This document shows positions 1-8,556 of a DNA stretch of 64,000 nt, one piece after another (within the stretch, counting starts at the first letter, position 1; each line of letters starts with the position of its first letter). The notes beneath the pieces were generated by a model that did not search any database, was not told the DNA's origin, and saw only the letters and a list, made by a program, of their open reading frames with translations. Location: the NCBI RefSeq assembly GCF_004000805.1, contig NZ_BILY01000015.1, forward strand, positions 1 to 64,000. Direction: 5' to 3'. Made by a program: the position numbers and the translations under genes. The stretch comes from Paenibacillus glycanilyticus NBRC 16618 (GTDB lineage: Bacteria > Bacillota > Bacilli > Paenibacillales > Paenibacillaceae).

Positions 1-504
1 ACCCGTCGCGCAAGCCGTAACAGCCGTGCTGTTCGGGCCTTTCGCGCCGGTCAGCATCGAGACTTGTCCGGAAGCCATGTTCGCGATCATCATCGGAATG
101 AAGAACGGGCTTACGCGCTTAGGACCTTTCTCGAGCAGGATGTTATGCTGGTCTTCCCAAGTTCCGAGTCCGCCGATACCGGATCCGACGATAACGCCTA
201 CGCGCTCGGGATCGACATTGGAGCCGATCTCGAGTCCTGCATCTTTAACCGCGTTCAAGCTGGCAACGGACGCGAATTGGACGAAACGGTCCATGCGGCG
301 CGCTTCTTTTTTATCAAGATTGTAATCTTCCGGATTGAAGTTCTTAACTTCAGCGGCGATTTGTGTCGGATATTCGGATACGTCAAACGCTTCGATGCGC
401 GATACGCCCGATTTCCCTTCCATCAAATTACCCCAAAACTGTTCCAGGTCTGCTCCGAGCGAGGTAATAACCCCCATGCCGGTAACGACAACTCTTTGTT
501 TCAT
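1..504 (-). CDS. fabF: 3-oxoacyl-ACP synthase II (FabF), N-terminal part, cut by the window edge
   Basis: The first 168 codons of a beta-ketoacyl-ACP synthase II, which condenses malonyl-ACP with a growing acyl-ACP in fatty-acid elongation. The protein opens with [17 protein letters not shown], typical of KAS II, and at the window edge reads [10 protein letters not shown], which contains the active-site cysteine of the thiolase fold. The ATG at 504-502 follows an AGGTGAATCTT ribosome site. It lies downstream of acpP on the same strand, as in other Firmicutes, with a gap of about 150 bp. The rest of the gene, including the catalytic histidines, lies outside the window. Confidence 0.95.
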   Translation of the reverse strand, partial: MKQRVVVTGMGVITSLGADLEQFWGNLMEGKSGVSRIEAFDVSEYPTQIAAEVKNFNPEDYNLDKKEARRMDRFVQFASVASLNAVKDAGLEIGSNVDPERVGVIVGSGIGGLGTWEDQHNILLEKGPKRVSPFFIPMMIANMASGQVSMLTGAKGPNSTAVTACATG

Positions 505-652
505 TGTAAGATTCACCTCAAAGTGGACTGCATTCAGATGCGTACGTCACATCTTCTATAATAAAAGCGTACAAGCTCATTCATAATGTCATGATGATTC
601 CGTGCCTCAGATGGAGAGAAGTCCCGTCTATTACAACGGGACCCTTGTTTCC

Positions 653-886
653 TTACGTATGAGATTGTATGTAATTGACTACTTCTCCCACCGTGGTGAT
701 GGTCTCTGCATCTTCATCAGAGATCTCCATATCAAACTCGTCTTCCAGTTCCATGACCAACTCAACGACATCAAGAGAGTCAGCGCCGAGGTCATCTTTG
801 AAGGAAGCTTCCAGCGTGACTTCCGCTTCGTCTACGCCAAGTCTGTCGACGACGATACGTTTTACACGTTCTACTACTTCGGACAT
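653..886 (-). CDS. acpP: acyl carrier protein
   Basis: A 77-residue acidic four-helix carrier protein that holds acyl chains on a 4'-phosphopantetheine arm. The attachment serine is Ser37 in GADSLD. I chose the ATG at 886 because it sits 6 nt after a strong AGGAGGTG; a GTG three codons upstream lies inside that ribosome site and is unlikely. It is in the fapR-fab operon between fabG and fabF. Confidence 0.97.
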   Translation of the reverse strand: MSEVVERVKRIVVDRLGVDEAEVTLEASFKDDLGADSLDVVELVMELEDEFDMEISDEDAETITTVGEVVNYIQSHT

Positions 887-980
887 CCGATTCACCTCCT
901 CCTAGGGTATTATACGAGAATTTAAGACAAAACGCCATACGTAACCGTTGCATTTCCGGTCATTGCGGCGTGATGCTATC

Positions 981-1730
981 TTACATGTACATGCCGCCGT
1001 CAATATGGACGGTTTGGCCTGTCATATAGGAAGCAGCATCGGATGCGAGAAAGCGTACCGCTGCCGCAATATCCTCGGCTGCGCCAAGGCGCGCAAGAGG
1101 GATTTGCGAAGAAAGCGATTCCTTCATCTCGGAGGACAACTTGTCCGTCATATCCGTTTGAATAAAGCCCGGTGCAATGCAATTTACGGTAATGCCGCGG
1201 GAAGCAAGCTCGCGCGCGCTCGACTTCGTGAGGCCGATTACGCCTGCTTTCGCCGCGACATAGTTCGCCTGACCGGGATTTCCGAGCACGCCCACTACCG
1301 AAGAGATATTAATAATGCGTCCGGCACGCTGCTTCATCATTGGCCGCGTGACCGCTTTGATCCCGTTAAAGACACCCTTCAAGTTCGTCTCAATAACTTG
1401 GTCAAATTCCTCTTCTTTCATACGCATAATTAAATTATCTCTTGTAATGCCTGCGTTATTCACCAAAATATCGATTGAACCGAATTGATCCACAACTTCT
1501 TTGACCATGGCTTCGAATTCGTCGGTTTTGCCAACGTTCGCTTTCAGAATGATAGCGCGTCGGCCAAACGCTTCAACCGCCTTGGCCGTCTCCGCCGCAG
1601 CCGCCTCGCTGCCCGAGTAGTTGATCGCAACATCGGCGCCGGCTTCGGCAAGCGCAACGGCGATAGCACGGCCGATACCGCGGGATGCGCCCGTTACAAG
1701 CGCTTTTTTGCCTTCAAGACTAGCAAACAT
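981..1730 (-). CDS. fabG: 3-oxoacyl-ACP reductase FabG
   Basis: A 249-residue short-chain dehydrogenase doing the NADPH-dependent reduction of 3-ketoacyl-ACP. The cofactor motif TGASRGIG is at residues 13-20, NNAG at about 91-94, and the catalytic Ser134, Tyr147 and Lys151 keep the usual spacing. The start follows GGAGGTATACC. It lies 35 bp after fabD and before acpP, so it belongs to the same transcript. Length and motifs are ordinary for the family. Confidence 0.97.
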   Translation of the reverse strand: MFASLEGKKALVTGASRGIGRAIAVALAEAGADVAINYSGSEAAAAETAKAVEAFGRRAIILKANVGKTDEFEAMVKEVVDQFGSIDILVNNAGITRDNLIMRMKEEEFDQVIETNLKGVFNGIKAVTRPMMKQRAGRIINISSVVGVLGNPGQANYVAAKAGVIGLTKSSARELASRGITVNCIAPGFIQTDMTDKLSSEMKESLSSQIPLARLGAAEDIAAAVRFLASDAASYMTGQTVHIDGGMYM

Positions 1731-1765
1731 GGTATACCTCCTCCAAGTTTTGCACGAGCACGATA

Positions 1766-2689
1766 CTACAGTGTTTCCAATGCAGCAATGCTGTTTACAG
1801 AGATAACGCGCAGATTTTTGTCGACTTTCTTGATCAGGCCTGCAAGGACAGTGCCCGAACCGATCTCAACGAAAGTATCCACGCCTTGTTCAGCCAAATA
1901 ACGGATGCTGTCTTCCCAAAGAACCGGAGAGTAAACCTGCTCGACCAGAAGATTGCGGATCGAAGCCGCTTCCGTTACCGGAGCAGCCGTTACATTCGCT
2001 ACTACCGGAATAGCTGCATCGTTCATCGGCACTTCCGACAATACGCCGGACAGCTTCTCAGCCGCTGGCTTCATCAGCGAGGAATGGAACGGCCCGCTTA
2101 CTTCCAGCGGAATGACACGCTTCGCGCCGGCTTCTTCTTTGCCTCGCTCAACAACGGCTTGAACACCTGCTGCCGAGCCGGAAACAACGATTTGGCCCGG
2201 ACAGTTAACATTCGCCAGTTCAACCGTATTTCCTTCTTCCGTGATCTTCGAACATAATTCGGACAGAACGCTGCGTTCCGCTCCAAGCACGGCGGCCATT
2301 GCGCCTTGTCCGCTAGGAACAGCCTGCTCCATGAACTCGCCGCGCGCGCGAACCGTGCGGACCGCATCCTCAAAGCTGAGCACGTCTGCCGCAACCAGCG
2401 CGCTGTACTCGCCAAGGCTATGGCCAGCCACGTAATCGGCTTTGAGTCCTCGGCCTTCAAGCGCCTTCAGCAAGGCAACACTTACCGTCAGAAGCGCCGG
2501 TTGCGTATTAACCGTCTGCTTCAGCAGATCGTCCGGACCGTTGAAAATAATATCGCTCAGCTTGAAGCCCAATGCTTCGTCCGCTTGCTCGAAGACAGCG
2601 CGGGAGCTTTCAAACGCTTCGTACGCGTCTTTGCCCATACCAACGGCTTGCGCGCCTTGGCCGGGAAAAACAAATGCAGTTTTGCTCAA
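1766..2689 (-). CDS. fabD: malonyl-CoA:ACP transacylase FabD (TTG start)
   Basis: A 307-residue transacylase that loads malonyl groups onto ACP. FPGQGAQ is near the N-terminus and the nucleophile elbow [10 protein letters not shown] carries catalytic Ser91; a later FHSSLM holds the catalytic histidine. An ATG at 2704 overlaps the fabH stop codon, but it forms part of the GGAGGG ribosome site. The TTG at 2689 lies 7 nt after that site and gives [12 protein letters not shown], the usual family N-terminus, so I take TTG as the start. Confidence 0.93.
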   Translation of the reverse strand: MSKTAFVFPGQGAQAVGMGKDAYEAFESSRAVFEQADEALGFKLSDIIFNGPDDLLKQTVNTQPALLTVSVALLKALEGRGLKADYVAGHSLGEYSALVAADVLSFEDAVRTVRARGEFMEQAVPSGQGAMAAVLGAERSVLSELCSKITEEGNTVELANVNCPGQIVVSGSAAGVQAVVERGKEEAGAKRVIPLEVSGPFHSSLMKPAAEKLSGVLSEVPMNDAAIPVVANVTAAPVTEAASIRNLLVEQVYSPVLWEDSIRYLAEQGVDTFVEIGSGTVLAGLIKKVDKNLRVISVNSIAALETL

Positions 2690-2703
2690 ACGAATTCCCT
2701 CCA

Positions 2704-3690
2704 TTACCAGATCAATACGGAAGCGCCCCAGGTGAGGCCTCCTCCGAAGCCAACAAATACGAGGCAGTCCCCATCGTTAACTCTTCCCTGCTCTACGGCT
2801 TCTGCCAGCGCGACCGGAATCGATGCCGCGGACATGTTGCCGTATTTGTCCAAGTTAACCATACACTTTTCTTCCGACAGGTCGAGTCGGTTAAGAGCCG
2901 ATTGAATGATACGGACATTGGCTTGGTGAGGAACAAGAAGATTGATATCCTCTTTGCTCATCCCGGCTTTGCGAAGAGCTTCCTCCGCCGCATTGCCCAT
3001 AATGCGCACCGCGAATTTAAACACTTCATTGCCGGCCATATGAATGTAATGCTGCTTCGACGCAACGCTTTCCGCCGTTGAAGGCATGCGCGAACCGCCG
3101 CCGCTTACTTTCAAGAGATCTCCACCGCCGCCGTCAGCGCCAAGCTCGAACGACTTGAATCCGCGGCCTTCCTCTACCTGTCCGAGCACCACGGCACCTG
3201 CGCCGTCTCCAAACAAGATGCACGTGTTGCGGTCCGTATAATCCGTAATGCGGGATAAGGTCTCGGCCCCAACAACAAGGACATGCTTGTACATGCCGGT
3301 AGCGATCATATTCGAAGCGGTTGCCAGACCGTATATAAAACCGGAACAGGCTGCCGACAAATCAAATGCAGCCGCTTTTTTCGCTCCTAGCTTTTCTTGC
3401 AGCAGGCATGCCGTCGAAGGGAAGAACGTATCCGGCGTGATTGTCGAAACGATAATCAAGTCAATGTCTTCAATGGCAATGCCCGCCGCGTCTATTGCTT
3501 TCAGCGAAGCCTGATAAGCCAGATCGGAAGTCGCCTGCTCCGCTGCCGCCAGACGGCGTTCGCGGATCCCCGTGCGCGTTACGATCCATTCATCGTTGGT
3601 TTCCACCATTTGCTCAAGTTCTTGATTGGATAAAATCCGGTCGGGAACGTATTTGCCCGTACCAATAATGCCAACAGGATGTAATTTCAT
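2704..3690 (-). CDS. fabH: 3-oxoacyl-ACP synthase III FabH
   Basis: The initiating condensing enzyme of fatty-acid synthesis, joining acetyl-CoA (or branched primers) to malonyl-ACP. The catalytic cysteine is Cys115 in SAACSGF; the histidine (VPHQANVRI) and asparagine (GNMSAAS) of the Cys-His-Asn triad are also present. Two ATG codons stand in a row at 3693 and 3690. The second is better spaced from GGGAGG and is used here. The start overlaps the plsX stop by one base (TGATG), implying coupled translation. In Bacillus subtilis fabH is usually not in the fapR operon, but here it is. Confidence 0.95.
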   Translation of the reverse strand: MKLHPVGIIGTGKYVPDRILSNQELEQMVETNDEWIVTRTGIRERRLAAAEQATSDLAYQASLKAIDAAGIAIEDIDLIIVSTITPDTFFPSTACLLQEKLGAKKAAAFDLSAACSGFIYGLATASNMIATGMYKHVLVVGAETLSRITDYTDRNTCILFGDGAGAVVLGQVEEGRGFKSFELGADGGGGDLLKVSGGGSRMPSTAESVASKQHYIHMAGNEVFKFAVRIMGNAAEEALRKAGMSKEDINLLVPHQANVRIIQSALNRLDLSEEKCMVNLDKYGNMSAASIPVALAEAVEQGRVNDGDCLVFVGFGGGLTWGASVLIW

Positions 3691-4682
3691 CATGACCTCC
3701 CGCCTATTTCCGCCGCTATAGACTCCGTAAGCTGGGCTTTGATAGCCGTCCGGGCCTGCCGGATCGCATTTTTCACAGCCTTAGCATCCGAGGAGCCGTG
3801 ACATTTCATCACCAGTCCGTTCAAGCCAAGCAGCGGAGCGCTCCCATGCTCCTTGTAATCCATCTTTTTACGCAATGCGCGAAGTTTCGGCATCATAACC
3901 GCTGCGGCAAGCTTCGTCATAAGCGTCTCGCCAAAAGCATCTTTGAGGAATGTCATCAGCGATCCCGCTGTCCCCTCCATCGCTTTAAGCATAATATTCC
4001 CCGCGAAACCGTCGCAAATGAGAATGTCACAGCTGCGATTAAGCAAGTCACGCGCCTCAACGTTTCCGATAAAATTAATCGGAGCCTGCTCGAGCAGATC
4101 ATAAGCCGCTTTCGTCAGCTCATTGCCTTTACGCTCTTCGGTACCGACATTCAGAAGGCCTACGCGTGGGTTGTCAAAACCATGCACCTTTGCGCGATAA
4201 ATACTGCCCATGATTGCGTATTGGAGCAAATGCTCAGGCTTCGCGTCCATATTGGCGCCAAGGTCAAGCGCAAGCACTCCAACATCGTCCATTGTAGGAA
4301 GCATTGGGGCGAGCGCGGGACGCTCGATCCCTTCCAGTCTGCCAACAACAAGCAGTCCGGTCGTCATCAATGCACCGGTGTTGCCCGCGGAAATCATCGC
4401 ATCGGCGCGTTTCTCGCGTACCAGCTGGCCGGCAACGACCATGGACGAGCCTTTTTTTCGGCGAACCGCTTTGACCGGCTCTTCATCCGGACCGATCACC
4501 TCATCCGTATGGCATAACGTCACGTTGGCCGGTTTCTGTCCTTTGAACAGCGGCTCAACTGCCGCCGTGTCGCCGACAAGAACCAATTCCGTATCCGGCC
4601 ACTCCGCCGCAGCTTCCAACACGCCCTGAACGATAAGTCCAGGGGCGTGGTCGCCTCCCATCGCATCTATGGCGATCCGCAT
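3690..4682 (-). CDS. plsX: phosphate acyltransferase PlsX
   Basis: A 330-residue enzyme that converts acyl-ACP to acyl-phosphate for the PlsY acyltransferase, linking fatty-acid to phospholipid synthesis at the membrane surface. The N-terminal MRIAIDAMGGDHAPG is the family signature, and SAGNTGA and ICDGFAGN follow. It lies between fapR and fabH, as expected for the FapR regulon, and its stop overlaps the fabH start. Confidence 0.97.
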   Translation of the reverse strand: MRIAIDAMGGDHAPGLIVQGVLEAAAEWPDTELVLVGDTAAVEPLFKGQKPANVTLCHTDEVIGPDEEPVKAVRRKKGSSMVVAGQLVREKRADAMISAGNTGALMTTGLLVVGRLEGIERPALAPMLPTMDDVGVLALDLGANMDAKPEHLLQYAIMGSIYRAKVHGFDNPRVGLLNVGTEERKGNELTKAAYDLLEQAPINFIGNVEARDLLNRSCDILICDGFAGNIMLKAMEGTAGSLMTFLKDAFGETLMTKLAAAVMMPKLRALRKKMDYKEHGSAPLLGLNGLVMKCHGSSDAKAVKNAIRQARTAIKAQLTESIAAEIGGRS

Positions 4683-4740
4683 GTTTCTTACCTCCCAGCC
4701 GCTCTGCCCCGTTAGAAAGGCAAAGCGCTAACATAAAAGC

Positions 4741-5334
4741 CTATGCCTCGTTCTCTCCTTCACCAGCCGAACGGTAAATGACGAAGTTCCCTTGGAACAC
4801 CATTTCATCCCCGACATAGGTAAAGAGCTCCACCTTCGACTTGTGGCGCTCGCCGGATATCGAACGTACATAAGCTTTTGCAATGCACTTCTCGCCCAGC
4901 TTAACCGGCCTTATAAAGCGGATGTCCGCCGTGACCGTCAGAGCGATTTTCTCTTCAATAACTGCAACAGCCAGCGAGTTCGCCTGGGCAAATACGTGAT
5001 GGCCCCGGGCAATTCCCGTGCGCGAGAAAACATGCTCTTCTCGAATTTCGAATATCGAGATCCCGCTTTTGTCCAGCTGCAAATCTACAATGTCACCAAT
5101 CACTTCGTGCAGCGGCAAGGACTGAACGGAATCGTAAGAACGCTCAGCCATCAGCTTCATCCGCTCGCGCAGCTCGGGAATACCCAGTTCCATCCGGTCA
5201 AGCCTTATGGTCTGAATGCTGACCTTCAAATGCCTGGTCAGCTCCCGGTCCGTCATAAACGGATTTTCGTCAATTAATTGTGCGAGCAGCTGATGCCGCT
5301 GTCGCTTAGGCATTCGTTCGATCTTCGGCACCAC
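4741..5334 (-). CDS. fapR: transcription factor FapR
   Basis: A 197-residue repressor of fatty-acid and phospholipid genes that is released from DNA by malonyl-CoA. It has an N-terminal DeoR-like helix-turn-helix at about residues 10-55 (SIQTIRLDRMELGIPELRER is diagnostic), a linker, and a C-terminal hot-dog fold that binds malonyl-CoA. The start is the weak point: tandem GTG codons at 5334 and 5331 sit next to AAGG, and an ATG seven codons in is an alternative. It heads the operon and likely controls it through the operator at 5385-5401. Confidence 0.94.
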   Translation of the reverse strand: MVPKIERMPKRQRHQLLAQLIDENPFMTDRELTRHLKVSIQTIRLDRMELGIPELRERMKLMAERSYDSVQSLPLHEVIGDIVDLQLDKSGISIFEIREEHVFSRTGIARGHHVFAQANSLAVAVIEEKIALTVTADIRFIRPVKLGEKCIAKAYVRSISGERHKSKVELFTYVGDEMVFQGNFVIYRSAGEGENEA

Positions 5335-5383
5335 CTTAACAGTATTGTGACCCTTGTCTGATTTTACTCGAATAATGGCTGAT

Positions 5384-5414
5384 ATTATAACCTGGTACTA
5401 AATAAGTATATAAA
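5384..5414 (-). promoter_or_regulatory. fapR operon promoter with FapR-type operator
   Basis: Read on the minus strand, 5401-5385 is TTAGTACCAGGTTATAA, an imperfect inverted repeat close to the known FapR operator pattern (TTAGTAC...TACTAA). It overlaps a TATAAT box at 5389-5384. A weak -35, TTTATA, lies at 5414-5409 with a 19 bp spacer. FapR bound here would block polymerase, giving malonyl-CoA-responsive self-control of the fab operon. The right arm is degenerate. Confidence 0.75.
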
Positions 5415-5440
5415 AAAAAGAGTATGTAAGCAACGGACAC

Positions 5441-5475
5441 AAAAAAATAGCACCTCATCGTAATGAAGTGCTATT
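5441..5475 (-). terminator. intrinsic terminator after rpmF
   Basis: On the minus strand a 13 bp stem (arms 5475-5463 and 5458-5446, one G-T pair) with loop TACG is followed directly by a T run at 5447-5441. It separates rpmF from the fapR operon. Confidence 0.85.
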
Positions 5476-5491
5476 GTGGGAAACCCCGAGA

Positions 5492-5665
5492 TTATTGGGA
5501 AATAATCTCTTTCGTTTTGTAATATCCGCACACTTTGCATACGTGGTGGCCAAGTTTCAGCTCTCCACATTGCTCGCATTTTACCATACCTGGTACCGCC
5601 AGTTTGAAATGCGTACGACGTTTGTCGCGGCGAGTTTTGGATGTTCTTCTTTGAGGTACTGCCAT
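5492..5665 (-). CDS. rpmF: 50S ribosomal protein L32
   Basis: A 57-residue basic ribosomal protein of the zinc-binding (C+) type: Cys30-x2-Cys33 and Cys43-x2-Cys46 form the zinc ribbon. It begins [17 protein letters not shown], the usual L32 start. The ATG at 5665 lies 5-6 nt after AAGGAGGTGG; the GTG upstream overlaps that site. It follows yceD with a 37 bp gap, the normal pairing in bacteria. Confidence 0.97.
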   Translation of the reverse strand: MAVPQRRTSKTRRDKRRTHFKLAVPGMVKCEQCGELKLGHHVCKVCGYYKTKEIISQ

Positions 5666-5702
5666 GTTTCCCACCTCCTTCACAGAATCAATGAATCACG
5701 CT

Positions 5703-6227
5703 TTATTGTTCGTCTTTGAATAAATCCTTGAGCACTGCCATGCGAGGGTCAATTTTCTCGGTTGAGCAGCCGCATTTTTGTTCATTTAAGTTCTGTCCGC
5801 AATTTTGGCACAGTCCTTTGCAATCGTTACTGCATAACGGAGCGAACGGCATGAACAGCTGAAGCACTTCTTCCACATAAGGCTTCAAATCCAGCCTGTC
5901 CCCTGCTACGGCAATAACGTCGTTGTCCTCGTCCTCTTCCTTTTCTTCCTCATCCTGCTCGGACGCCGGCTTGAACTGGTCGGACACAGGGATTACCGTA
6001 TGAAGCTTCACCGGGTCAAGACAACGAGAGCAAGCGAGTTCCCAAACAATGGACAATTCGCCTTCGACCGTAATCGAGCCTTCATTGCCCGTTACCTGAA
6101 GCGACACATGGAGCGGACCGTGACTGATGACATCCGATCTGTCTTTAAATAACGCGGACACATCGAGATTCTCATCAATCTTTGCCTTAATGCCTTTGGA
6201 CATCGTTTCTTGTACATGAAACTGCAT
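5703..6227 (-). CDS. YceD family protein (DUF177)
   Basis: A 174-residue protein of the YceD/DUF177 family, nearly always encoded upstream of rpmF and linked to rRNA/ribosome production; its precise role is unsettled. A central acidic stretch (about residues 80-95) precedes a C-terminal cysteine cluster CSNDCKGLCQNCG...CGC that probably binds a metal. The ATG at 6227 has GGGGTG five bases upstream and replaces an upstream in-frame ATG at 6248. Confidence 0.9.
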   Translation of the reverse strand: MQFHVQETMSKGIKAKIDENLDVSALFKDRSDVISHGPLHVSLQVTGNEGSITVEGELSIVWELACSRCLDPVKLHTVIPVSDQFKPASEQDEEEKEEDEDNDVIAVAGDRLDLKPYVEEVLQLFMPFAPLCSNDCKGLCQNCGQNLNEQKCGCSTEKIDPRMAVLKDLFKDEQ

Positions 6228-6253
6228 GTGATCACCCCAAACAAACAAAAATT

Positions 6254-6284
6254 ATTATATCTATCATCGAGCGGTTTTGTCAAC
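6254..6284 (-). promoter_or_regulatory. SigA-type promoter for yceD-rpmF
   Basis: Minus strand TTGACA at 6284-6279 and TATAAT at 6259-6254 with a 19 bp spacer, about 27 bp upstream of the yceD start. Both hexamers are perfect; the spacer is longer than ideal. Confidence 0.6.
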
Positions 6285-6388
6285 ATTTTCACACTGTTTT
6301 TCATCTTTTGCCGCGTTATTTCGTGAATATAACGATATCCCTGTGCTATGATGGGACATATATCCATCTGAAATAAGGAGATGTCAGA

Positions 6389-7636
6389 TTGCGAACGGTA
6401 GGACTAATTGTTGAGTATAACCCATTTCACAACGGTCATCAATATCATTTGCGCGAATCGGTCAAAATAGCAAAAGCCGACGCCGTCGTAGCCGTCATGA
6501 GCGGACATTTTTTGCAGCGCGGAGAACCGGCCGTCATGGATAAATGGGCCAGGACGGAAGCGGCGCTGCGAGGCGGATGCGATCTGGTGCTGGAGCTGCC
6601 CGTCGCCTACGCTACGCAAGCAGCGGAGTGGTTCGCATACGGAGCGGTCTCCACTCTGGAAGCGACAGGGATCGTCGACGCCTTCTGCTTCGGTACGGAG
6701 AGCGGGGAGCTTGAAGTGCTGCATGAGGCAGCCAAGCTTGTCGCCCACGAGCCGCCAGCCTTTCAAAGTCTGCTTCGGGAAGCTATGGAGAACGGGAGCA
6801 GTTATCCTAGCGCTTACAGCTCGGCGATTGCTTCTTACCTTGCTTCGATCGGGCGATCGGATGCGGCGGATTTCCCTTTTGCCCAGCCGAATCATACGCT
6901 AGGTCTTCATTATTTAATCGCGCTGGAACGGATCGGCGGGCGGATGCTGCCCTACACGATACGCCGGGAGAAATCCGAATACGGGCAAACGACGGTTACC
7001 GACAGCGCCATCGCCAGCGCTACCGCGATCCGCAAGCTGCTGCTGGAAGGCGGCGAGCTTGAAGCAAGCAAGCCGCTCGTGCCTGCCGGTACTTTTGCCG
7101 TGATGCAGAAGGAATGGTCTTCCGGCAGAAGCCCTGTAAGCTGGGCCAACTTCGTCCAGCAGCTGCTGCATGCCGTTGTCACCCACACGCCGGAACAGCT
7201 TGCCGGCTACCGCGAAATGACGGAAGGTCTCGAACATAGGCTCCTTCAAGCGCTGCCGAAGCTCAACCATACCGGATTTGAGCCGCTTATTGATGCGCTT
7301 AAGACGAAGCGTTACACCCGGACCAAGCTGCAGCGCTCCTTGCTTTCTATTCTGCTCCGCCATAAAAAAGAAGATTTCACTGCGGAGAAGCTTGCTGCCG
7401 GCGTCCAATATATCCGCGTGCTTGGATTCACGAGCAAGGGACAGCAGCTTCTGCGCCGCATGAAGAAGGAAGCGAAGCTCCCCGTCCTGCTAAGCGCCGC
7501 CAGAGCTCCTATCGAATCCGGATACCTGGAGCTCGATACGCAAGCTTCGGCCGTCTATATGCTGGCCCAGCCCGGACATGAGTCAGCGGCGGCGATGTAC
7601 CGCGATTTTACGGACAGGCCGATCATTATCGGGTAA
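6389..7636 (+). CDS. tmcAL: tRNA(Met) cytidine acetate ligase TmcAL (YlbM family)
   Basis: A 415-residue protein of the family that makes N4-acetylcytidine at the wobble position of elongator tRNA-Met using acetate and ATP. The N-terminal VGLIVEYNPFHNGHQYHL holds the HxGH nucleotidyltransferase motif, followed by SGHFLQRGEPA. The start is TTG at 6389, 8 nt after AAGGAG at 6375-6380. Its last 11 bp overlap the end of the convergent ylbL-like gene. Confidence 0.93.
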   Translation: MRTVGLIVEYNPFHNGHQYHLRESVKIAKADAVVAVMSGHFLQRGEPAVMDKWARTEAALRGGCDLVLELPVAYATQAAEWFAYGAVSTLEATGIVDAFCFGTESGELEVLHEAAKLVAHEPPAFQSLLREAMENGSSYPSAYSSAIASYLASIGRSDAADFPFAQPNHTLGLHYLIALERIGGRMLPYTIRREKSEYGQTTVTDSAIASATAIRKLLLEGGELEASKPLVPAGTFAVMQKEWSSGRSPVSWANFVQQLLHAVVTHTPEQLAGYREMTEGLEHRLLQALPKLNHTGFEPLIDALKTKRYTRTKLQRSLLSILLRHKKEDFTAEKLAAGVQYIRVLGFTSKGQQLLRRMKKEAKLPVLLSAARAPIESGYLELDTQASAVYMLAQPGHESAAAMYRDFTDRPIIIG

Positions 7637-8426
7637 GACCAGCTTCATCCTGTATTGCCGCTATAGCAGAGCCCAGCGAGGTGACGGGGATAACCTTCAT
7701 CTCGCTGCGAAGCTCCTTCGCTTTCGCCGCAGCCTCCTTATAGTTATCCTTCGGAGCAAGGAACAGCTCTGCCCCCGCTCGATCCGCCGTAACCACTTTC
7801 AAGGCAATTCCGCCGATTGATCCAACGTTCCCGTCTTTGTCGATCGTTCCTGTTCCCGCAATTCTGAACCCCCGGGTAAAATCCTCATCCAATAGGAGAT
7901 TAAGTGATTGCAGCGCAAACATCAGACCGGCAGACGGTCCGCCAACGTCACTGGCTGAAATCGTGATTTTCCGGCTCTCATCGTCAGGCTGCAGCCCTTC
8001 AGGCGATACTTTGTAAGGAATATTCGCATAGCGGTAGGCAGCTTCAACGGCGCTATTCTGCGAATTAAGCATGTCTTTGGACATCCGCGCCAAATAATCT
8101 TTCTCCGACAGCCCATTCGTGACCGAGTTCTTGCTTAGAATTTGAAAGTCTTTGTTCCATATAGCTTGAATCGCCTGCCAATACTTCGCATCGGTTAATT
8201 TAACGGTTGTAACCAAAAAAACGCCGCTTTTGTCCATTCCGGCATTAGTCTGCTGGATTGCTGCACCGCTACTGCTTTGCTGAACGAACGGCGCCGTCTC
8301 GAACGTTAGCCCAGGCTCATAGACAACCAGCGGTGTCGGAGCATAGACTACGATCCACAGCATTACCGCGATCAAAAAGATCCCTGCCGCCTGCCTCGCG
8401 TTACCGCTCAGCCTAAACTTGCCCAT
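7626..8426 (-). CDS. YlbL-like membrane-anchored Lon-type serine protease, PDZ segment absent
   Basis: A 266-residue protein with one N-terminal membrane segment (about residues 12-32) and a C-terminal Lon-type proteolytic domain. The catalytic serine is in GGPSAGLM and the lysine in GGIALKVV. Members such as B. subtilis YlbL have about 340 residues with a PDZ domain between the N-terminal domain and the protease. Here the chain passes from the helical region (YRYANIPYKV) almost directly to the protease, so the PDZ appears to be missing. There is no sign of a frameshift. The start follows GGAGGGAG. Confidence 0.85.
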   Translation of the reverse strand: MGKFRLSGNARQAAGIFLIAVMLWIVVYAPTPLVVYEPGLTFETAPFVQQSSSGAAIQQTNAGMDKSGVFLVTTVKLTDAKYWQAIQAIWNKDFQILSKNSVTNGLSEKDYLARMSKDMLNSQNSAVEAAYRYANIPYKVSPEGLQPDDESRKITISASDVGGPSAGLMFALQSLNLLLDEDFTRGFRIAGTGTIDKDGNVGSIGGIALKVVTADRAGAELFLAPKDNYKEAAAKAKELRSEMKVIPVTSLGSAIAAIQDEAGLTR

Positions 8427-8556
8427 AGAACTAACTCCCTCCCTTCCTCAAGGGTCTGGTCTATCCCGCCCTAGACGCGCGTACAATGGAACAGACCCCG
8501 GTTCGTCCAAGCCTCTTGCGTAATCGATGATCCTAATTCCAATGGAGTTGATAGAT

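Noticed and set aside
8527-8556. Upstream ATG codons as ylbJ start
   Set aside because: Neither has a ribosome site; the third ATG does and gives a typical N-terminus.
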